A stretch of 9,388 nucleotides of DNA from Armatimonadota bacterium. Its GTDB lineage: Bacteria; Sysuimicrobiota; Sysuimicrobiia; Sysuimicrobiales; Humicultoraceae. Positions 1 to 6,747 of this stretch are shown here, one piece after another. The stretch spans positions 1 to 9,388 of the forward strand of contig JACQHU010000140.1 in NCBI GenBank assembly GCA_016198805.1, written 5' to 3'. A program made the position numbers and the translations under genes. Every line of letters starts with the position of its first letter. The first letter of the stretch is position 1. The notes below the pieces were generated by a model. It did not search any database and had not been told where the DNA came from. It saw only the letters and a program-made list of their open reading frames with translations.

Positions 1-270
1 CGTCAAGTGAGAGAGCCGGCGAGTGAAGAAATAGAACGCCAGGTTGCTGTGCGCACCGCTCTCGATCGACGTGGAATCCATCGTGAAGGCGTGCTTCGTG
101 ATGCGGATGCCAAACGATCCGTATGCCTCCGTGTACTGGCGCAACTCCGCCAGGAGGCCGTCCGCGGCCTGGGCGCTGACCGGGTGCGGCAGCGGATAGA
201 GGGCGAAGGTCTTCACGGCGACGCCCAGGCGCTTGAGACATCGTTCTGCTGCTCGTACCTTCGGATCCAT
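1..270 (-). CDS. N-terminal fragment of a probable HEAT-repeat or HD-type regulatory protein
   Basis: This reading frame is open from an ATG at 270 to the window edge, giving 90 residues without the C-terminus. The fragment starts MDPKVRAAERCLKRLGVAV, then has KTFALYPLPHPV and a mixed helix/strand stretch ending FYFFTRRLSHLT. It has no signal peptide or membrane segment. The 'K-T-x-x-L-Y-P-x-x-H-P-V' block followed by a helical segment resembles the N-terminal region I associate with bacterial HEAT-repeat or HD-domain proteins. That is recollection of a pattern, and no catalytic motif is visible in the part present. A GTG at 276 is an alternative start, because an AAAGG stretch lies 6 bases before it but 12 bases before the ATG. 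The gene is divergent from the esterase gene and shares roughly 180-220 bases of upstream DNA with it. That the frame is coding is fairly likely; the function is uncertain. Confidence 0.6.
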   Translation of the reverse strand, partial: MDPKVRAAERCLKRLGVAVKTFALYPLPHPVSAQAADGLLAELRQYTEAYGSFGIRITKHAFTMDSTSIESGAHSNLAFYFFTRRLSHLT

Positions 271-434
271 CCGCACCAGCTGCCTTTCTGGGGGAACTAT
301 GCCCACCGGGACGGAGGATTAGTCCAGTGTGGCCTTACTTCCACCGGGGATCGACTGCGACGGCGCGGAGCAACCTACCGGGGAACCGCTCGTCATTGTG
401 TCGTATTAGTACAGCGAGTCTCGCGCACGGCGGC

Positions 435-440
435 GGAGGA
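435..440 (+). promoter_or_regulatory. Strong Shine-Dalgarno (GGAGGA) before a short leader frame
   Basis: GGAGGA lies 7 bases before the ATG at 448. This is the best ribosome-binding site between the divergent genes. It serves the 15-codon frame 448-495, not the esterase ATG at 492 directly. The esterase itself has only a looser GGAAAGAAGG at 473-482. Confidence 0.5.
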
Positions 441-447
441 ATCACCC

Positions 448-495
448 ATGTTCATGACGGGCAGGCCGACACGGAAAGAAGGCGCGCAGGCATGA
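448..495 (+). CDS. Possible 15-residue leader peptide coupled to the esterase gene
   Basis: A short frame MFMTGRPTRKEGAQA has a well-spaced GGAGGA ribosome-binding site. Its stop codon TGA (493-495) overlaps the esterase start codon ATG (492-494) in the classic ATGA arrangement used for translational coupling. The peptide has no recognisable domain and no run of a single amino acid of the kind that marks attenuation leaders. It could be a translated leader that feeds ribosomes to the esterase, or a chance frame. The frame stays open further upstream, back to about position 7, but that stretch runs antisense to the gene at 1-270 and looks non-coding. Seen: the binding site and the overlap. Inferred: that it is translated. 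Confidence 0.3.
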   Translation: MFMTGRPTRKEGAQA

Positions 496-1196
496 ACCGG
501 GAGTACTCCCATTGGGTAAGTCCCAATCTCGGCCGCTCGATGGAAACGCTGGTGTTCGGCCACGCCGGAGCTCCCGTGCTAGTCTTCCCGACCACCATGG
601 GGCGCTTCTACCAGCACGAGGACTTCGGAGTGGTTGCCGCCCTGACGTCAAAGATCGATGCGGGCCTGATTCAGCTCTTCTGTCTGGATAGTGTGGATGC
701 GGAGTCGTGGTATAATCGCGCGGTCCCGCCCCGCCAGCGGGTGCTGCGGCACCTGGATTACGAGCGATACATCCTGCAGGAGTACCTTCCGTTCATCCGC
801 CAGCGGAACCCCGGTCCACTGCTGGTCACCGGCACGTCCTTCGGAGCGTATCACGCCGTCAACTTCGCCTTCCGCCATCCCACGCAGGTCGCGAAGCTGG
901 TGGCGTTCTCGGGACGGTACGACATCAAGATCTTCATGGACGGTCACTACGACGACGATGTCTACTTCAACTGCCCGGTGGACTTTCTGCCGAACCTGAC
1001 CGATGAAGCCTACCTGGAACCCCTGCGGCGCATGAAGATTGCGCTGGTCTGCGGGGAGCACGACATTGCCCTCCAGTCGACCCGGTTCATCTCTGAGACG
1101 CTGACCGCCAGGGGTGTTCCCAACGAACTCGCGATCTGGTGGGGGTACACGCACGACTGGCCGCTGTGGCGTGAAGCGATCCCCCAGTATCTGTAG
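492..1196 (+). CDS. Alpha/beta-hydrolase, putative esterase (COG4947-like)
   Basis: The product is a 234-residue single-domain alpha/beta-hydrolase. It has no signal peptide, so it is probably cytoplasmic. The nucleophile elbow is G-T-S-F-G (residues 114-118, Ser116), preceded by a hydrophobic strand. The likely acid is Asp191 in C-G-E-H-D and the likely base is His221 in G-Y-T-H-D-W, giving a complete Ser-Asp-His triad in the right order. The opening, with S-x-x-L-G-R-x-M-E and F-G-H-x-G-x-P-V-L-V-F-P-T, matches the esterase/lipase group classed as COG4947; this is family recognition from memory. The substrate is unknown. I chose the ATG at 492 because the conserved domain starts at once and the extra residues from an earlier start at 327 look non-coding. 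The next gene, an ATP-grasp ligase, follows on the same strand after 187 bases, suggesting a joint role. Confidence 0.85.
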   Translation: MNREYSHWVSPNLGRSMETLVFGHAGAPVLVFPTTMGRFYQHEDFGVVAALTSKIDAGLIQLFCLDSVDAESWYNRAVPPRQRVLRHLDYERYILQEYLPFIRQRNPGPLLVTGTSFGAYHAVNFAFRHPTQVAKLVAFSGRYDIKIFMDGHYDDDVYFNCPVDFLPNLTDEAYLEPLRRMKIALVCGEHDIALQSTRFISETLTARGVPNELAIWWGYTHDWPLWREAIPQYL

Positions 1197-1277
1197 AGCG
1201 CAGCAGTCCTTCTCATAAGGGCGCGAGGCGCTTCCCGACGCGTCCGTTTGCCGAGGCCAACCTCTGAACACGTTGAT

Positions 1278-1302
1278 GGAGGCCGAGGCTCCGGACGCGG
1301 AG
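1278..1302 (+). other. Two mutually exclusive short hairpins before the ATP-grasp gene
   Basis: The 187-base gap between the esterase and ATP-grasp genes holds GGAG at 1278-1281, CTCC at 1289-1292 and CGGAG at 1298-1302. CTCC can pair with the first block, while CTCCG (1289-1293) can pair with the last one around the loop GACG. The stems are only 4 and 5 base pairs with no T-run after them, so this is not a convincing terminator or attenuator. It is noted as the only structure I can see in this gap. Confidence 0.15.
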
Positions 1303-1371
1303 GGGGGTGACTCGCGGCCCTTAGAGCAGGAGTCCTCAGCACCCCGGCCAAATGAGCCGTACCACGTCTAC

Positions 1372-1376
1372 AGGAG
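1372..1376 (+). promoter_or_regulatory. Ribosome-binding site that sets the ATP-grasp start
   Basis: AGGAG sits 7 bases before the ATG at 1384. This favours 1384 over the upstream in-frame TTG/ATG at 1273/1276, which would add 36-37 low-complexity residues rich in Glu, Pro and Ser that do not fit an ATP-grasp N-terminus. Confidence 0.65.
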
Positions 1377-1383
1377 CCGGCGC

Positions 1384-2340
1384 ATGAACGGATTGCGCAA
1401 GATCGGCTTGTTGGTGGGGCGTGAGGAATCGTTCCCTCTCGCCTTGATCGAAGAGGTCAACCGCCGCGCCGTGGATGGCATTACCGCCGAACTGTGCCGC
1501 CAGGGGGGGACGCGTCTGGATGACCCGCGGCAGTACGCGGTGATTATCGACCGGATCTCCCACGAGGTGCCCTACTACCGCGCCTGCCTGAAGTACGCCG
1601 CGCTGGCGGGCACGGCGGTTATCAACAACCCCTTCTGGTGGTCGGCCGACGAGAAGTTCTTCGGCACGGCCCTGCTGGCCCGTCTGGGCATCGGGGTGCC
1701 GCGAACGGTCGTCCTCCCCAACAAGGCTTACATCGAGGACATCACGCCGGAGTCGCTTCGCAACCTGATGCACCCTCTCCCGTGGGAGCAAATCGTCGAG
1801 TACGTGGGCTTCCCGGCCATCCTCAAGCCGAACATCGGCGGAGGGTTCAAGCAGGTCTTCAAGGTCCACTCACCGGAGGAACTCTGGCGCTGCTACGACC
1901 AGACCGGTCTCCAGACGATGATCCTCCAAGAGTACATCGAGTTCGATCACTACGTCCGGTGCATCTGCATCGGCCGGCGCGAGATCATGCCCATCCGTTG
2001 GGATCCCCGCTTGCACTGGACCGAGCGCTACATCGTCGACCACCATCACCTCACCCCGGAACTCGGCGCGCGCGTGGTCCACGACGCCCGGCTGATCTGC
2101 GAGGTGCTGGGCTACGACATGAACACGGTGGAGTTCGCCATCCGGGGGACCGTGCCGTACGCCATCGACTTCCTGAATCCCGCTCCGGATTTCGAGCGCG
2201 CACGCATCCGCGAGGTCTACTTCTCGTGGGTCGTCGAGAAGATGGCCGACCTGGCCATCAGTTACGCACGGGGCGCCGAGCGGCCGCCTGGTCGTCTGCG
2301 GTGGGACCGGTTCCTGCGAGACGTCGGGGTCGAAGCGTAA
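1384..2340 (+). CDS. RimK/glutathione-synthetase-like ATP-grasp ligase
   Basis: The product is a 318-residue cytoplasmic ATP-grasp enzyme of the type that joins a carboxylate to an amine via an acyl phosphate using ATP and Mg2+. The N-terminal domain begins MNGLRKIGLLVGREESFP and includes N-N-P-F-W-W at 81-86. The ATP-grasp core shows I-L-K-P with Lys148, the glycine loop I-G-G-G-F-K (151-156), the hinge strand L-Q-E-Y-I (181-185), Glu250 in N-T-V-E-F, and D-F-L-N-P (262-266), which supplies the metal-binding Asp/Asn pair. The set appears complete, so it is probably active. The substrate pair is not evident. The paired upstream esterase suggests a jointly made or processed small molecule or peptide conjugate. 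The gene ends 63 bases from the end of convergent aroA. Family assignment is firm; substrate is unknown. Confidence 0.85.
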   Translation: MNGLRKIGLLVGREESFPLALIEEVNRRAVDGITAELCRQGGTRLDDPRQYAVIIDRISHEVPYYRACLKYAALAGTAVINNPFWWSADEKFFGTALLARLGIGVPRTVVLPNKAYIEDITPESLRNLMHPLPWEQIVEYVGFPAILKPNIGGGFKQVFKVHSPEELWRCYDQTGLQTMILQEYIEFDHYVRCICIGRREIMPIRWDPRLHWTERYIVDHHHLTPELGARVVHDARLICEVLGYDMNTVEFAIRGTVPYAIDFLNPAPDFERARIREVYFSWVVEKMADLAISYARGAERPPGRLRWDRFLRDVGVEA

Positions 2341-2366
2341 TCCGGTCCGGCCGGCACGACACCCGA

Positions 2367-2381
2367 GCCTGCCGCGCAGGC
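2367..2381. terminator. Hairpin between convergent ATP-grasp and aroA genes, possible terminator
   Basis: GCCTGC (2367-2372) and GCAGGC (2376-2381) form a perfect 6-base stem around a 3-base CGC loop, in the 63-base gap where the ATP-grasp gene and aroA converge. A stem here could serve both strands. There is no T-run on either side, so it does not meet the usual intrinsic-terminator pattern. Rho-dependent termination or no function are possible. Confidence 0.3.
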
Positions 2382-2403
2382 GAGACCCACGTGTCCCTGG
2401 GGT

Positions 2404-3675
2404 TTAGTGAGATGGCCGAAGAGCCTCAAGCCGATCGAAGAAGTCGGGAAACGTCTTGCTCACACACTGGGGATCCGCAATCGCCATCCCCGGGACCCGC
2501 AGCCCGATCACCGCAAACGCCATCGCGATCCGGTGATCGTCGTAGGTCTGAATTAGCGCCGGCCGGGCCGGCTGCGGCGTGATCTCCAGGCCATCGGCGC
2601 GCTCCTCGACATGCTGTCCGATTCGCCGCAGTTCGGTCGCGGTCGCCGCCAGCCGGTCAGATTCCTGATGCCGGATGTGCCCGACGCCGCGGATCCGCGT
2701 CACCCCGTCGGCAAAGGGCGCGATCGCCGCCAGGGTCATCGTCTGGTCGCTCATCTCGCGGAGGTCCACATCTGGCGCGCGCAAGCTGCCCCCTCCCGTC
2801 ACGCCCAGGCCGTCTGGACTCCGCTCAATCCGGCAGCCCATCCGCTCCAGCAGATCGACAAACTTCGCATCTCCCTGGAGCGAGGCGGGCGAAAGCCCGG
2901 GGACCCGCACCCGCCCATCGGTGACCGCCGCCGCGGCGAAGAAGTAGGCCGCGCTGCTGGCGTCGGGCTCGACGGTGACGTCTCGCGCGCGATACCGCTG
3001 GCCCGCGCGCGCCAGGAAGCGCTGCAGGCCCTGCCGCCCGACTTGAACGCCGAAGGCTTCCATCATCGCCAGCGTCATCTCGACGTAGGGAGCGCCCACC
3101 AGGTCACCTTCGACTCTGATCTCAACGTCGCCTGACGCGTACGGCGCGACCATCAACAACGCCGAGATGAACTGGCTGCTCACGTCACCGCGGACCACCA
3201 CCGTTCCGCCCCGCAGCCCCCTGGCCTCGACCACCACCGGCATGGCGCCGCCGGTCGCGCCGCAGGAAGCACCCAGCGCGGCCAGCGCCTCGAGCAGAGG
3301 CTCGATCGGGCGCTCGCGCATCCTCGCGCTGCCATCAATGCGATACCGGCCGTCCCCGAGGGCCACCATGGCCGTCAGGAAGCGCGCGGCGGTCCCCGCA
3401 CCCCCCACGAACAGTTCCACCGTCCTCGCCGGGATCTGCCCGCCGCGGCCATGAATCACCATTGTGAGTGCGTCGGAGTCCACGTCCACGGCGAAGCCCA
3501 GCCGGCGCAGCGCATCCACCATCACGACGGTGTCGTCGCTGAAGAGCGCGTTGGTCAGACGCGACGTGCCCTCGGCCAGCGACGCCAGGACCAGCGCGCG
3601 GTTGGTCAGGCTCTTGGAACCGGGAACGGCGACGGTGGCGTCGGGTGGTCCACCCAGAGGGATAATCTGCCGCAC
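2404..3675 (-). CDS. aroA: 3-phosphoshikimate 1-carboxyvinyltransferase (EPSP synthase)
   Basis: This enzyme adds the enolpyruvyl group of phosphoenolpyruvate to shikimate-3-phosphate, the sixth step to chorismate, in the cytoplasm. The 423 residues match the usual length. Motifs are P-G-S-K-S-L-T-N-R (Lys21), G-G-A-G-T-A-A-R (91-98), R-M-R-E-R-P-I, S-S-Q-F, P-D-A-S-S-A-A-Y-F, S-D-Q-T-M with the catalytic-type Asp, G-H-I-R-H-Q-E-S-D-R with the Glu, D-D-H-R-I-A-M and S-K-T-F-P-D-F. The start is GTG at 3675, 7 bases after the aroH stop, so translation is probably coupled; a weak GTGAG lies 6 bases before it. It is the last gene of the operon. The loop is odd: family G-N-A-G-T-A-M-R-P reads G-G-A-G-T-A-A-R-F here, so the E. 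coli Asn94 and Pro101 positions are Gly and Phe, while Gly96 and Arg100 are kept. Identification is very sure. Confidence 0.97.
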   Translation of the reverse strand: MRQIIPLGGPPDATVAVPGSKSLTNRALVLASLAEGTSRLTNALFSDDTVVMVDALRRLGFAVDVDSDALTMVIHGRGGQIPARTVELFVGGAGTAARFLTAMVALGDGRYRIDGSARMRERPIEPLLEALAALGASCGATGGAMPVVVEARGLRGGTVVVRGDVSSQFISALLMVAPYASGDVEIRVEGDLVGAPYVEMTLAMMEAFGVQVGRQGLQRFLARAGQRYRARDVTVEPDASSAAYFFAAAAVTDGRVRVPGLSPASLQGDAKFVDLLERMGCRIERSPDGLGVTGGGSLRAPDVDLREMSDQTMTLAAIAPFADGVTRIRGVGHIRHQESDRLAATATELRRIGQHVEERADGLEITPQPARPALIQTYDDHRIAMAFAVIGLRVPGMAIADPQCVSKTFPDFFDRLEALRPSH

Positions 3676-3682
3676 GGCCGGC

Positions 3683-4078
3683 TCACGGGGTTCTCTCGAG
3701 CGTCCCGGTGTACGGGGCGCCTTTGAGATCCGGACGCAGCCCCTCGGCGGCGTTGAGGTAGATATGCACGACTTCTTCCTGCGCCCGAGGCGTGTTCCAG
3801 AACATGAGCACGCGGATACACCGGGGCAACGCGCCCGGAACGTCGATCTCGGTCCCGGAGATGAGGGCGACGTTCTGCCAGCCCAGCTGGCGGGCGGCCT
3901 CTGCCGGAAACGCGGCGTTCAGGTCGTTCGTCACGGTGAAGATGACCGCCGCAATCTCGTGGGCGGCGACGTCGTTGGCACGGACCATCTCCGACAGCAA
4001 CCGACGGGTCGCGCCGAGAATCGCCTCCTCGGAGTTCACGTCCGCGGTCGTGGCGCCGCGGATCCCCCGGATGTGCAT
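3683..4078 (-). CDS. aroH: Chorismate mutase, AroH (Bacillus) type
   Basis: This 131-residue protein rearranges chorismate to prephenate, the branch step to phenylalanine and tyrosine. It matches the monofunctional trimeric AroH family, with the opening M-H-I-R-G-I-R-G-A-T-T. Active-site residues known from the Bacillus enzyme have counterparts: Arg7, Arg63, Glu77, Arg89 in C-I-R-V, and Tyr107 in H-I-Y-L, plus the terminal L-R-P-D-L. One residue is missing relative to Bacillus before G-W-Q, shifting the later numbers by one. The ATG at 4078 overlaps the aroQ stop as TGATG, a sign of coupled translation. A longer in-frame start at 4246 would add 56 Arg/Ala/Gly-rich residues that lie inside aroQ and are not family-like, so I rejected it. 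No regulatory domain is fused, so any feedback control is not visible. Confidence 0.95.
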   Translation of the reverse strand: MHIRGIRGATTADVNSEEAILGATRRLLSEMVRANDVAAHEIAAVIFTVTNDLNAAFPAEAARQLGWQNVALISGTEIDVPGALPRCIRVLMFWNTPRAQEEVVHIYLNAAEGLRPDLKGAPYTGTLERTP

Positions 4079-4539
4079 CAGCGTGCCCGTGGTCCCTGCC
4101 CGTCGGCCTGCAGGAGGGCGGCGGCCGCGCGCAATCCGAGCACCATGCTCTCCGGCCCGAATCCGGAGATCACGCCGGCGCACACCGCGGAGAGCAGCGA
4201 CCGGTGCCGGAACGGTTCCCGCCGGGCCAGGTTCGACAGGTGGCACTCCACGACGGGGATCCCGACGGCCGCCACCGCGTCGCGCAGCGCCACGCTGGTG
4301 TGGCCCAGCCCGCCCGGATTCAGGACGACCGCCTGATGTGTGCTACGCGCCTCGTGGAGACGGTCGATCAGCGCTCCCTCGGAGTTCGACTGGAAGAACT
4401 CGACCTCGACTCCCAGCGTCCGCGCCGCCTCCGCCACCCTGGCATTGACGGCGTCGAGCGTCAGCGTCCCGTAGTGCTCCGGCTCGCGGACCCCGAGCAG
4501 GTTGAGGTTGGGACCGTACATCACGAGGACTCTTGGCAC
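4078..4539 (-). CDS. aroQ: 3-dehydroquinate dehydratase, type II
   Basis: This 153-residue type II dehydroquinase dehydrates 3-dehydroquinate to 3-dehydroshikimate; the family forms dodecamers. The start reads M-P-R-V-L-V-M-Y-G-P-N-L-N-L-L-G. Catalytic Tyr23 is in E-H-Y-G-T, Arg18 is in V-R-E-P, Asn74 begins the N-P-G-G-L-G-H-T-S stretch, His100 is in V-E-C-H-L-S-N, and Arg111 is in E-P-F-R-H-R-S. The usual N-P-x-A-Y-T-H-T-S is N-P-G-G-L-G-H-T-S here, a modest variation in a substrate loop with His80 kept. GTG at 4539 is the start, since a start at the Met7 ATG would remove the first strand. The gene overlaps the end of aroKB by 19 bases and has a strong ribosome-binding site inside that gene. 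Confident. Confidence 0.95.
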   Translation of the reverse strand: MPRVLVMYGPNLNLLGVREPEHYGTLTLDAVNARVAEAARTLGVEVEFFQSNSEGALIDRLHEARSTHQAVVLNPGGLGHTSVALRDAVAAVGIPVVECHLSNLARREPFRHRSLLSAVCAGVISGFGPESMVLGLRAAAALLQADGQGPRAR

Positions 4540-6110
4540 GCGTGGATGACCTCCCCCAGCAGCGTCTCGGAGACTTCGACCCCCAGGCGCGCCCGGCCGA
4601 TGCCTTCTGGGAGGGTGCAGCGAATCCTTCCGTCGCGCCGTTTCTTGTCGAGGCGCATGGCGTCCAGCAGTGGACCGGCAGGACCGGGCGGGAGGCTCAC
4701 CGGAAGGCCGAGCCGGGCCAGCAAGGCATCCTGGCGGCGGGCCTCCTCGGACGCGAGCAACCCGAGCCGCACGGCCACCTGGCCTTCGACCCGGATGCCG
4801 ATCGCGACAGCCTCGCCGTGCACGTACCGGCCGGCCAGCGCCGCTTCAATCGCGTGCCCGACCGTGTGGCCGTAGTTCAGAACCTCGCGCGGGCCCTCTT
4901 CAAACTCGTCGGTCTCCACCACGCGCGCTTTCAGCGACGCACAGCGAAACACGATCTCCTCCGCCTGCTGTGCCGACCACCGGCGGGCGGCGGCGTTCTC
5001 CTGGCCCTCAAGCACGCCGAACAACTCGGCATCCAGCACCATGGCGTACTTCACCGCCTCGGCCAGCCCGGCCTGCCGCTCGCGCGGCGGGAGCGAGCGC
5101 AGGGTCTCCACATCGGCCACGACCAGCGCCGGCTGGTGGAACACCCCGATCAGGTTCTTCGCGCGCGGATGATTCACCGCGGCCTTCCCGCCGATGCTGC
5201 TGTCGATCTGCGCCAGCAGCGTCGTCGGCAGGTGCACCAGCCGCACCCCCCGCATGTAGGTGCCGGCGACAAACCCCGCCAGATCCCCCACGACCCCGCC
5301 CCCGAGCGCCGCCACGGTGTCGATGCGCGCCAGCCCCGCTTCGGCCAGCGCGTCGTACAGCCGCCCGGCCTGCTGGAGACTCTTGGCGCGCTCTCCCATC
5401 GGCACCGCCATCACGTGCGGGGCGAACCCGGCGGCCTCGAGGGCCGCCGTGACATCCTCGCCGAACCGCCGGGCGAGGGCGCGGTGGGTGACGACGGCCA
5501 CGCGCCCCCGGGCGCCGAGCCCGTGAAGATCCACGCCGAGCAGCGCGAGCGCGCCGATTCCCACCCTGACCTCGTACGTTCGAGGGCCCAGATCGACACG
5601 CACGCGGCGGCGCGCATCCGCCAGGTATCCCAGAATCTCGTCAACAATCCGATCGACGGGGGCAGCGGCATCGACAGGGATGGTCCTGTCCGCGTACAGC
5701 GTCTCACGCTCGGCCGACAGCCGCTCGAGCGCCGCGTAGGAATCGTCACCCAGCAGCGGGCGGCCTGGATCGGCGCCTAAGCGGCCGGCCAGCACCTCGA
5801 CCGGGACCCGCAGGTAGAACACGGGGCCCGCCTCATACAGCAGGCGCCGGCTGGCCGCGGAGAGCACGGCCCCGCCGCCGGTCGCGACCACCATGCGACG
5901 GCGCTTCGTGATGCCGCGCACGACCGCGCGCTCCACCGCGCGGAAGTCCGCTTCGCCCGACTCTCGGAAGATCGCCGGAATCGACCGCCCGTCCCGGGCT
6001 TCGATCTCCGCGTCGGTATCGGCGAACGTCCACCCAAGCCGGCGCGCCAGGGCCTGCCCGACCTGGCTCTTCCCGGATCCCATCAATCCCACCAGCGCGA
6101 TGATGCGCAC
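4521..6110 (-). CDS. aroKB: Bifunctional shikimate kinase / 3-dehydroquinate synthase fusion
   Basis: One 529-residue protein holds two enzymes of the shikimate pathway. The N-terminal shikimate kinase (about 1-165) has the Walker A loop G-L-M-G-S-G-K-S (8-15), D-T-D (31-33), Arg57 in D-F-R, G-G-G (78-80) and the lid R-P-L-L (117-120). The C-terminal dehydroquinate synthase (about 172-529), NAD- and metal-dependent, has G-G-G-V-V-G-D-L-A-G-F (270-280), P-T-T-L-L-A-Q-I-D-S-S-I-G-G-K, the metal ligands Glu351, His415 in N-Y-G-H-T and His431 in V-H-G-E-A, and Lys490 in D-K-K. All key residues are present, and the joint is only a few residues long. I chose GTG at 6110 because the kinase family begins just before the beta strand. 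An in-frame GTG at 6149 would add 13 residues overlapping the GNAT gene. AroK-AroB fusions are known, for example in Thermotoga. Confidence 0.96.
   Translation of the reverse strand: MRIIALVGLMGSGKSQVGQALARRLGWTFADTDAEIEARDGRSIPAIFRESGEADFRAVERAVVRGITKRRRMVVATGGGAVLSAASRRLLYEAGPVFYLRVPVEVLAGRLGADPGRPLLGDDSYAALERLSAERETLYADRTIPVDAAAPVDRIVDEILGYLADARRRVRVDLGPRTYEVRVGIGALALLGVDLHGLGARGRVAVVTHRALARRFGEDVTAALEAAGFAPHVMAVPMGERAKSLQQAGRLYDALAEAGLARIDTVAALGGGVVGDLAGFVAGTYMRGVRLVHLPTTLLAQIDSSIGGKAAVNHPRAKNLIGVFHQPALVVADVETLRSLPPRERQAGLAEAVKYAMVLDAELFGVLEGQENAAARRWSAQQAEEIVFRCASLKARVVETDEFEEGPREVLNYGHTVGHAIEAALAGRYVHGEAVAIGIRVEGQVAVRLGLLASEEARRQDALLARLGLPVSLPPGPAGPLLDAMRLDKKRRDGRIRCTLPEGIGRARLGVEVSETLLGEVIHACQESS
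4549..4557 (-). promoter_or_regulatory. Ribosome-binding site of aroQ inside aroKB
   Basis: On the minus strand GGGGGAGGT ends 10 bases before the aroQ GTG at 4539. It lies within the coding end of aroKB, so aroQ can start its own translation despite the 19-base overlap. Confidence 0.6.
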
Positions 6111-6111
6111 G

Positions 6112-6696
6112 CTACACCGCCCAGGAGCGGCGGACCCGCTCCCATTCACGCCGGAGCAGTCCGAAGGCGAGCCGGTCGTAGACGCGGGAGCCCCCCGCGT
6201 AGGCCTCGCGGAAGGCCGCCTCCTGTCTGAAGCCGAGCCGGCGCGCCAGGCGGATCATCCGGTGATTCCCGGACCAGGTGCGCAGGCCGATCCGCCGCAA
6301 CGGCATGATCTCAAACAGGTGGTCGACCCACAGGCCGAGCGCCTCGAACCCGTACCCTTTCCCCCAGTGACGCGCCTGGTAAATTCCGATGCCGACTTCC
6401 ATCCACTGCGTGCGTTCATCCACCCAGTACCGTGACGCGGTCCCGATGGGAACACCCCGGCGAGTCTCGATGACTATCCGGCGAGGCGGCGACGCCCGTT
6501 CTCGGATCAGCACATCCAGGTGCACCGGCACTCTGCGCAGGTCGTCTGCCGAGGGCCGTCCTTCCCACGGCGCGTCCCACCGCCACCACGACCCCCGGGC
6601 CATCGCCCTGACCAGCCACCGGGCATCGCCGACGTGGAACTCGCGCAGGTTCACCCGCGCCCCAACAATCGTGAGCACCGCCGCGTCCGTTCTCAC
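6112..6696 (-). CDS. GNAT-family N-acetyltransferase (RimJ/RimL-like)
   Basis: This 194-residue protein probably transfers an acetyl or other acyl group from CoA to an amine. It has the fold of the RimJ/RimL group: the early strand V-N-L-R-E-F, a central G-I-G-I-Y strand, and the CoA pyrophosphate loop R-H-W-G-K-G-Y-G (109-116, matching R/Q-x-x-G-x-G). These are followed by W-S-G-N-H-R-M-I-R-L with the conserved Asn and A-R-R-L-G-F-R. The substrate is unknown; ribosomal protein N-termini and small metabolites are both possible. The start is uncertain: GTG at 6696 and GTG at 6678 both leave the domain whole and neither has a clear ribosome-binding site. A TTG at 6768 would run into the divergent gene. 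Its TAG stop is 1 base before the aroKB GTG, so it seems to be the first gene of the aro operon. Confidence 0.82.
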   Translation of the reverse strand: MRTDAAVLTIVGARVNLREFHVGDARWLVRAMARGSWWRWDAPWEGRPSADDLRRVPVHLDVLIRERASPPRRIVIETRRGVPIGTASRYWVDERTQWMEVGIGIYQARHWGKGYGFEALGLWVDHLFEIMPLRRIGLRTWSGNHRMIRLARRLGFRQEAAFREAYAGGSRVYDRLAFGLLRREWERVRRSWAV

Positions 6697-6747
6697 CGCT
6701 GGAACCCGATGTGCAACCCCGTCACCATGTGGAGGGTTTCGCCCGGC
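6697..6747. promoter_or_regulatory. Short divergent control region between aro operon and ligase pair
   Basis: About 50 bases separate the most likely starts of the GNAT gene (minus strand) and the first ligase (plus strand). Promoters for both transcription units should lie here or inside the neighbouring coding ends. I see no convincing -35/-10 pair and no clear operator palindrome, so the region is marked by position only. Confidence 0.3.
6731..6736 (+). promoter_or_regulatory. Ribosome-binding site favouring GTG 6748 for the first ligase gene
   Basis: GGAGGG lies 11 bases before the in-frame GTG at 6748. The in-frame ATGs at 6709 and 6727 lack a comparable site. A second GGGAGG at 6789-6794 lies 7 bases before an in-frame CTG at 6802, which is a rare start codon and is less likely. 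Confidence 0.45.

Noticed and set aside
327..491. A longer esterase starting at 327
   Set aside because: The added 55 residues are low-complexity and not esterase-like, and the domain begins directly at the ATG at 492.
1273..1383. An N-terminal extension of the ATP-grasp protein from TTG/ATG at 1273/1276
   Set aside because: The extension is rich in Glu, Pro and Ser with no domain, and a well-spaced AGGAG precedes the ATG at 1384.
4533..5780. A 415-codon open frame on the plus strand
   Set aside because: It is antisense to aroKB, rich in Arg/Pro/His/Ala, and shows no recognisable domain. It is a by-product of GC-rich third positions.
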